Assembly: GCA_947172415.1 (NCBI GenBank)
Contig: OX359190.1
Location: 7,626,001-7,690,000, forward strand
DNA length: 64,000 nt
Direction of reading: 5' to 3'
From: Chondrosia reniformis
Taxonomy: Eukaryota > Porifera > Demospongiae > Chondrillida > Chondrillidae
The notes beneath the pieces were generated by a model, which ran no database searches, was not told where the DNA came from, and saw only the letters and a list, made by a program, of their open reading frames with translations. The translations under genes and the position numbers were made by a program. The first letter of the stretch is position 1. Each line of letters begins with the position of its first letter. Below are positions 59,201-64,000 of the stretch, piece by piece.

Positions 59201-61153
59201 TGATATACACAATCGTCATAACCACTGTCCCATGAACGTTTCCCACAGCCATCAGATGCACTCTGCTTCGCACATTTCAGTAATTCTACGTAGCCACTAT
59301 TTAATATTGCTGAAGAAAAGGTCATAGCCGATGATGTAAAGGATACCCAGCTACCAAGCCATATATATAATTGTTAGTGGTTGATCTGTAATCTGTAAAC
59401 ATTGTGTATCTATATGTACCTCAAGAACCAATGACCTTTCAGAATAAGGTAAAGCGGGGTTATTTGGAACAGAGCTTTTTTTAACTAGACCTATATAGCT
59501 GAACACAGGGGCCTAGGTAGCATACTTCAGAATGAACACTTGCTTGCCTTTAAATAGGCTACATTAACAGCGCTCGTCTTGCTGTTATAAGGAAAGCTTT
59601 GTTCCAAGTTACCCTCCTGTCGTTCCACTTTACCCTACACCTTTAATCACTCTTTTCGACCGTTACAGGCATAGGACAAATGCTCAGGCGCAGATATCGC
59701 TTACTATGTTGCTGCTACAAGAAGCCCAAGGTATTCATGGAAGTACTATAACATTATCTATTCCAAATTGTTAATTAGCTAAGGGAAAGTTATATAGCTC
59801 AACAAAAACAGGACTTGGATATAAACCTCGTCTTAAAATGGCCGGTGTGTGTAGTCATAAATTATCCGGTAGTCTAGACTATATATCTATGGTTTAACAA
59901 ATAAGTAGTATTATAGATACAACAGCTACGAGAATACACGTAGGGGCGTGGCTTCTATATTCGGACACCATGTAATTTCGGACGCCTGTTCTCAGTGGCA
60001 AAGCATTCAATCCTCCTCCTTTTTTGCTCACATAATAAGTAGACTGACCCTAGATGGTGTACCAAGTTTGGCCCAGAAATAGCGTCCCGACTAGAAGTTA
60101 TCGACCAAAGTTCAAAGTGACCGAAAATATATATTTTCGGACGAAAGTCATGTATTTCCGGACAGTAGCTCGTAAACTTTTAAGCAAGCACAGTCGCCGA
60201 CTTTTAGTTGCTCTAATGATAGATATACTCAAGGGCTACTACCAGGAGAAGATTCAGATTCAACCGTTTTGAGATGACAGAGGAAGGTTTGTTTAGATTA
60301 GGCGCTCTGGGGTCATCTAAAATCGGACACCTTTTCTTCAAAAAATGAAAATAACTGAAGTTAGTGGTGTTAAAATGAACTTCTAGGACTAATGTGGCAT
60401 TCAGTTGTATTCTAGGCATTATTTGGATGTTAACTAAAGCTTATTTGACACTGTTAAATGTAAAAATGGGTATTGACCTATTAAATACCTAATCCCACTT
60501 GTGCACAGATTAAAAGTGTGAAAATTCAGGAAGGTCGGTAGTACACTAAGATAAAATGACTCTGTGGTTGTTATTACTGATATTTAGTTTGAACTAGCCT
60601 TGTTAAAGACATTAGAAGCTACAAAGTGGATACCTAAGCTATTTACAGCCCAAGAATGTCGAAATTAGTAGCAGATGGTGTCCGATTTTAGATGACCCCA
60701 GAGCGCCTAATCTAAACAAACCTTCCTCTGTCATCTCAAAACGGTTGAATCTGAATCTTCTCCTGGTAGTAGCCCTTGAGTATATCTATCATTAGAGCAA
60801 CTAAAAGTCGGCGACTGTGCTTGCTTCAAAGTTTACGAGCTACTGTCCGGAAATACATGACTTTCGTCGTCACTTTGAACTTTGGTCGATAACTTCTAGT
60901 CGGGACGCTATTTCTGGGCCAAACTTGGTACACCATCTAGGGTCAGTCTACTTATTATGTGAGCAAAAAAGGAAGAAGATTGAATGCTTTGCCACTGAGA
61001 ACAGGCGTCCGAAATTACATGGTGTCCGAATATAGAAGCCACGCCCTACTGGTCTAGCAATGCATACATAATATACAGTACTACCAACTTACGTGTAACG
61101 TGAAGGAGATTAAACGCAGCCAGGAATAACAGAACTAGCGTTGTGCACGACAT
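53286..61153 (-). CDS. modular type I membrane protein, copy B (reduced)
   Basis: Paralogue of the copy A gene. The signal-peptide exon 61093-61153 reads MSCTTLVLLFLAAFNLLHVT. A single module lies at about 54160-54650 (KEDMCNSLDDISDKLANSEL and six-Cys core). The transmembrane exon 53841-54000 and tail exon 53286-53385 are intact; the tail has lost three codons in frame (EKFEEVKYEV) and still ends NPSYDAVNVPKKEET. The module is interrupted by a stop after LLPCEEP, and the upstream part is cut at the same GCATATGAAAT junction as in copy A. So B may encode a short protein or be decaying, while conserved tail and signal peptide argue that part is still used. Unknown family. Confidence 0.5.
53460..53645 (-). 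mobile_element. SINE body, ribozyme half deleted (copy B)
   Basis: Partner of 36960-37135 with the same internal deletion. Confidence 0.7.
54683..54903. mobile_element. 221-bp MITE with 3-bp target duplication
   Basis: Ends CACAGGATCAAAT and ATTTGATCCTGTG, inverted repeats of about 63 bp (CAGGTTTCAT, AGGCATGAAACC and so on). Flanked by AGA on both sides. Copy A has the empty site (CCAGAAGAATATTG near 43031). A 3-bp duplication suits PIF/Harbinger or CACTA-type transposition; no coding capacity. Confidence 0.85.
54970..55210 (+). mobile_element. tRNA-derived SINE with head and body (copy B)
   Basis: Partner of 43148-43385: TTGGCTCAGTGGTAGAGTAG, GGTTCAATTATC, GAGCTTTGGATGAGGATACA, TCTCCACTGGGCC. 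Confidence 0.7.
55226..55875 (+). repeat. 37-bp minisatellite, copy B (about 17 units)
   Basis: Same unit as 43395-43715, about twice as many copies, very homogeneous. Confidence 0.95.
55990..57130. other. copy B spacer, no gene seen
   Basis: Partly collinear with 44740-45320. Open frames here show no homology and no splice pattern. Confidence 0.5.
57425..57640 (-). repeat. G-run tandem repeat (quadruplex-prone), copy B
   Basis: About seven units with TTTGCCCCTCCCCCTTCCAC then CTTGAAGACAG; the minus strand is GGGGGAGGGG-rich. Partner of 45545-45745. Confidence 0.9.
57813..58188. repeat. 376-bp near-perfect palindrome (178-bp arms, 20-bp spacer)
   Basis: Left arm 57813-57990 and right arm 58011-58188 are near-exact reverse complements, with spacer CTAACCTTAAGTAGGAATGG. 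Sits inside a larger element bounded by GTAGGGATGGCAC (57742) and the AGAGAGTAC palindrome near 58770. Transcripts would fold into long double-stranded RNA. Confidence 0.93.
58487..58553 (+). repeat. (GAA)n microsatellite
   Basis: About 22 uninterrupted AAG/GAA triplets. Confidence 0.95.
59680..59730 (+). CDS. candidate first coding exon, copy B partner of 46606
   Basis: Encodes MLRRRYRLLCCCYKKPK before a GTATTC donor, identical in protein to copy A. See that entry; no downstream exon found. Confidence 0.28.
59943..61046. mobile_element. fold-back DNA transposon with TA target duplication
   Basis: 1104 bp. Ends GGGCGTGGCTTCTATATTCG and CGAATATAGAAGCCACGCCC; arms of about 370-390 bp surround a middle of about 345 bp. 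TA on each side; copy A has the intact site (CACGTACTGG near 46853), so the insertion boundary is exact. The left arm has about 20 bp (AAAATATATATTTTCGG region) missing from the right. No transposase frame; TA duplication points to a Tc1/mariner-type or similar source. Confidence 0.92.
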
Positions 61154-61228
61154 TACTTTCCCTAAGGACAATCTGCGACCGCCAGAACTTGTTGGGATTG
61201 TGTAAAACCTTGTGCACGTATTTCTTAC

Positions 61229-62003
61229 TACCGTAATTCGGGAAATATTCGTTTTAAAATGTTTTCGTGGTTTGGGGGCAACCACGAAAAAAGTTGAGAA
61301 ATTGCAAAAGGGATCATCATTGCGCTGCAGGTTTCGCAGTAGCTAGAGCCATTTTCATTGGCCGTATGTCATAGATATGTTATAGATAATATACAACTTC
61401 TTATCTTATTTTACATCTTATCTTATATTATATCTTATCTTATTTATACTGGGTGACCCATTAGCCAAGGAAGGCTACTTTTAATGGGCCCCAATTAATA
61501 CAGAAATTACAACAAACATCTACACAATGTCATACAGTTAATCAGTTAACAATAGTCAGAAATCAGTTTAGGCAGGTGTTGATGGAAGGGGGTGTCACTT
61601 TTCTTAAATTTCTTTTTTTTCTTCTCTGCCCTTGAGGTGAGTCCTGGCCATCCCATTGTGCTTTTCTTAATAATCTTTGCTCTTAACCCCCAGGACACTA
61701 GCACCTCCTCTTCCTGTATCCGATTGATTCTGCTTACTCTATGAAACGGAATTCAAAAAGAAATATAATATTATTGCTAGCTGGGGGCAACCACGAAAAT
61801 ACGTTGAGAAAATGGAGGATTACGAAATGGATCATCCTTGCGCTGTAGGTGTCGCAGTAGAGCCAATTTCAGCTGTTTGTGTGGCCGTATGGTAGATCAT
61901 ACAACACATTATTTTGTTGTGAAAAATATTTCGTGTGAGAAATTTTTGTGGTTTGGGCCAACCACGAAAATATTTAACAACGAAAATTTTCCGAATTACG
62001 GTA
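61229..62003. mobile_element. TACCGTAATTCGG MITE split by internal duplication (copy B)
   Basis: Left end at 61229 and right end at 62003 match the 207-bp copy A element, but about 570 bp lies between. The flanking segment with TCTGCTTACTCTATGAAACG occurs twice (61729 and 62062, 333 bp apart), so a local tandem duplication reshuffled the region. Confidence 0.65.
61397..61442 (+). repeat. (CTTAT)n microsatellite, copy B
   Basis: CTTATCTTATTTTACATCTT and similar units, before TTTATACTGGGTGACCCATT as in copy A. Confidence 0.8.
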
Positions 62004-62369
62004 TTATTAGAACATAAAGCAGTCAACATGCAAGTTACGTTACCGTCTTCCTGTGCCGATTCTGCTTACTCTATGAAACGGAACTCAAAATGTATTATAA
62101 TATTATTGCTAGCTATAAGGTGGTTTGTCTATATCCTGCTATTGCATGAGCTTGAACCCTAAATATTGAAAAAGGGGACTTTAAGATCTTAAACTGATAC
62201 TGATAATAATGAAAAGCAGTTTGTTCACGTAATACGGCTCCATCTTTGATCCATATAGATTAATCTTTCATAATCTTTTATTAAACTTTGACTATATACA
62301 GTATCAAATCAATATCGATTGATATATACCATCATAAACCTTTGCCAATATATGGTCCCACTATACATT

Positions 62370-62805
62370 AACTTCATGGTGAGAGTTCATATCTTTCCAT
62401 TTGGTAGAGTTACAGTTTGGGTATACAGACCTGGAGTTAATGTATGGTGAGAGATAGGGCAAATTATAAGTTCCATAAAATTTCCAAAACCTCATTGAAC
62501 ATACTGTACAGATGTCTGTGATTGCTGACACAAAGTAGTAACTTCATATCATTCTATTTTATAGAATTACAGCCGTCAATGTACATTAAATTCTGATATA
62601 CAGAGTTAATGTATTGTGAGAGATAGGGCAAATTATAAGTTCCAGCAAAATTCCAAAAACTCATTGAACATACTGTACAGATGTCTGTGATTGCTGACAC
62701 AAAGTAGTAGCTTCATATCTTTCCATTTAAAAGAGTTACAGCCATCAATGTACATAAAATCTGAGTTAATGTATGGTGAGAGATAGGGCAAATTAAAAGT
62801 TAGAA
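62370..62805 (+). repeat. 160-169-bp tandem repeat
   Basis: About 2.5 units marked by GAGTTAATGTATGGTGAGAG at 62434, 62603 and 62763, with AGATGTCTGTGATTGCTGAC in each full unit. Between copy B and the PLE. Confidence 0.85.
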
Positions 62806-62809
62806 TAAG

Positions 62810-64000
62810 GATTTCTTCTAACTGCGTCGAACTTATCTTTGTAAAGATTCATCTTTCGATTTTGGGAGCATCTAGAGACGCAGTTTTTTCAATTCTTCTT
62901 TCTGCCAGTTTCGACCCTGGGGGTCTTCTTCAGTGACTGATGTTGGTTTTCAAGGTGTCTTCATTTATAGGCATCCATTTCGATTACCTCATCAGTGATG
63001 TCATCGGTTACATCATTTCTGGAGGAAGGTTAAGTGAAGGGAGTATTCATAAAAAAGGGTTTCCAACCACTTTATAGTACAATTCCTTGATCTAAGTTCA
63101 TTCTTACCTGACATTGTTGGATCTTCAGGGCTTCCTTAATCCTTCTTCTATACCAGTCCTCTTCCCTCTCCACCACTCTGGCTTGGCTCCACTCAATTGG
63201 ATGGCCAGTTTTTAGGGAGTGAACAGCTAAGCCATTGTTCACATCCCCCATCCTGACTTTCAGCGTTCTTCCTGTTTCTCTAGTGTACACTGCAGGGCAA
63301 CTAGAACAGGGGATCTGGTAAACGACACCTTTAATATCCATGGTAGGCTGTGGTTGTTTAGGCCTAGAGAGGATACTCCTCAGTGATCTCTGCTTTGTGA
63401 AGATGGTTTCAATGTTCATCTTCCGGCATGTTCTGGAGATCATTTCACTGAGGCCTTTCACATACGGAATAAAAAGTTTACGTTTACCATCTACCCTACT
63501 TCCCTGGCTCCGTTGTCTCTTCATGTGCCTAGCAGCAACCTTACTGGGGTATCCATTGGCCTGGAGTACCCCTTTCAGGTGCTCTTTTTCCTCTTGGAGG
63601 ACACTGAATCCAGCACTACAGATCTTCTCCGCTCTGTCCCTGAGGAAAGGGCAATGCCAGCTTTCACCCTAGGATGGTGATGAGATGAGAAGTGAAGGTA
63701 TCTATCCGTGTGGGTTGGTTTTCTGTACACGGATGTACTCAAACTTCCTTTGTTCTTCTTCACTAGCACGTCAAGAAACGGGATAGAACCATCTATCTCC
63801 TCCTCCATGGTGAACTGGATGTTTCCATGTCTTCCATTAAGGAAAGATAGAAAATCCTCCAGCTGATCCCTACCCTGGCTCCAGATGACAAAGGTGTAGT
63901 CTACATAACGTAGCCAGAGCCTGGGTTTGGAGCCAGCCTCCTGGAGGGCTTCGTTTTCAAACTCTTCCATGAAGATGTTTGCCACCACTGGAGAGAGAGG
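62810..64000 (-). mobile_element. Penelope-like element, 3' part (reverse transcriptase and GIY-YIG), runs off the window
   Basis: The reverse transcriptase C-terminal part is at 63575-63988: SPVVANIFMEEFENEALQEA, WLRYVDYTFVIW (the usual YVDD reads YVDY here), FTMEEEIDGSIPFLDVLVKK, VYRKPTHTDRYLH. The GIY-YIG endonuclease block is at 63072-63330: GVVYQIPCSSCPAVYTRETG, RTLKVRM, LKTGHPIEW. This order is diagnostic of endonuclease-bearing PLEs. The two blocks are open in different frames, so this copy is broken by at least one frame disruption. The 5' part lies beyond 64000. A hammerhead-like terminus (62905-62945) lies 3' of the coding part. Confidence 0.92.
62905..62945 (-). ncRNA. hammerhead-like motif at PLE terminus
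   Basis: Minus strand: CACTGAAGA, stem GACCC-CCA-GGGTC, GAAACTGGCAG. CTGANGA and GAAA cores are present, with one extra A before stem II. PLEs are known to carry hammerheads in their terminal repeats; activity of this copy is uncertain. Confidence 0.5.

Larger units (their letters stand above)
48437..62369. other. segmental duplication, copy B
   Basis: Partner of 33668-47912 in direct orientation, separated from it by about 520 bp. Carries the GBF1 3' exons, one module of the membrane protein gene, and B-only insertions at 50780-51186, 51505-51735, 51755-52970, 54683-54903 and 59943-61046. Confidence 0.92.

Overview
The window is AT-rich animal DNA with spliceosomal introns, compact exons and many short repeats. 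Two genes are securely identified by reconstructing exons in frame. One is a Numb-associated kinase (AAK1/BMP2K type, minus strand, 7.4-17.1 kb). The other is the Sec7 Arf-GEF GBF1 (plus strand, 21.9-35.7 kb). Gene content, compact introns and novel modular membrane proteins fit an early-branching metazoan. A demosponge, perhaps Amphimedon-like, is my inference and not proven by the sequence.

Layout. 0.2-5.0 kb: a 158-bp satellite with higher-order organisation. 5.1-6.1 kb: a candidate small three-exon gene and a relic of an ACSBG-type acyl-CoA synthetase last exon. 7.4-17.1 kb: the kinase gene in 11 coding exons that join in frame to 576 codons; its first intron carries three minisatellites, one of which amplifies the exon 2 splice acceptor. 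17.1-21.8 kb: divergent promoters sharing a copied 100-bp segment, a LINE remnant and Penelope-like element (PLE) ends. 21.9-35.7 kb: GBF1 from its second recognisable block to the stop (23 exons, 1688 codons).

33.7-47.9 kb and 48.4-62.4 kb are two copies (A and B) of a tandem segmental duplication of about 14 kb. Each holds the last five GBF1 exons (plus strand) and a minus-strand type I membrane protein gene: signal-peptide exon, six-cysteine/Ser-Thr-rich modules, a glycine-zipper transmembrane exon and a cytoplasmic tail exon. Copy A has expanded to six module copies; copy B has one. Because the copies act as each other's empty site, several insertions can be defined exactly: a 1.1-kb fold-back transposon with TA duplication, a 221-bp MITE with a 3-bp duplication, a ribozyme-bearing repeat with about a 12-bp duplication, and a SINE.

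Most striking theme: hammerhead self-cleaving ribozyme motifs. Two intact and one decayed copy lie in a short dispersed repeat resembling metazoan retrozymes. A related core lies antisense in a tRNA-derived SINE family, and hammerhead-like cores mark PLE ends. A partial PLE (reverse transcriptase plus GIY-YIG) lies at the right edge (62.8-64.0 kb, minus), the kind of element thought to mobilise such RNAs.
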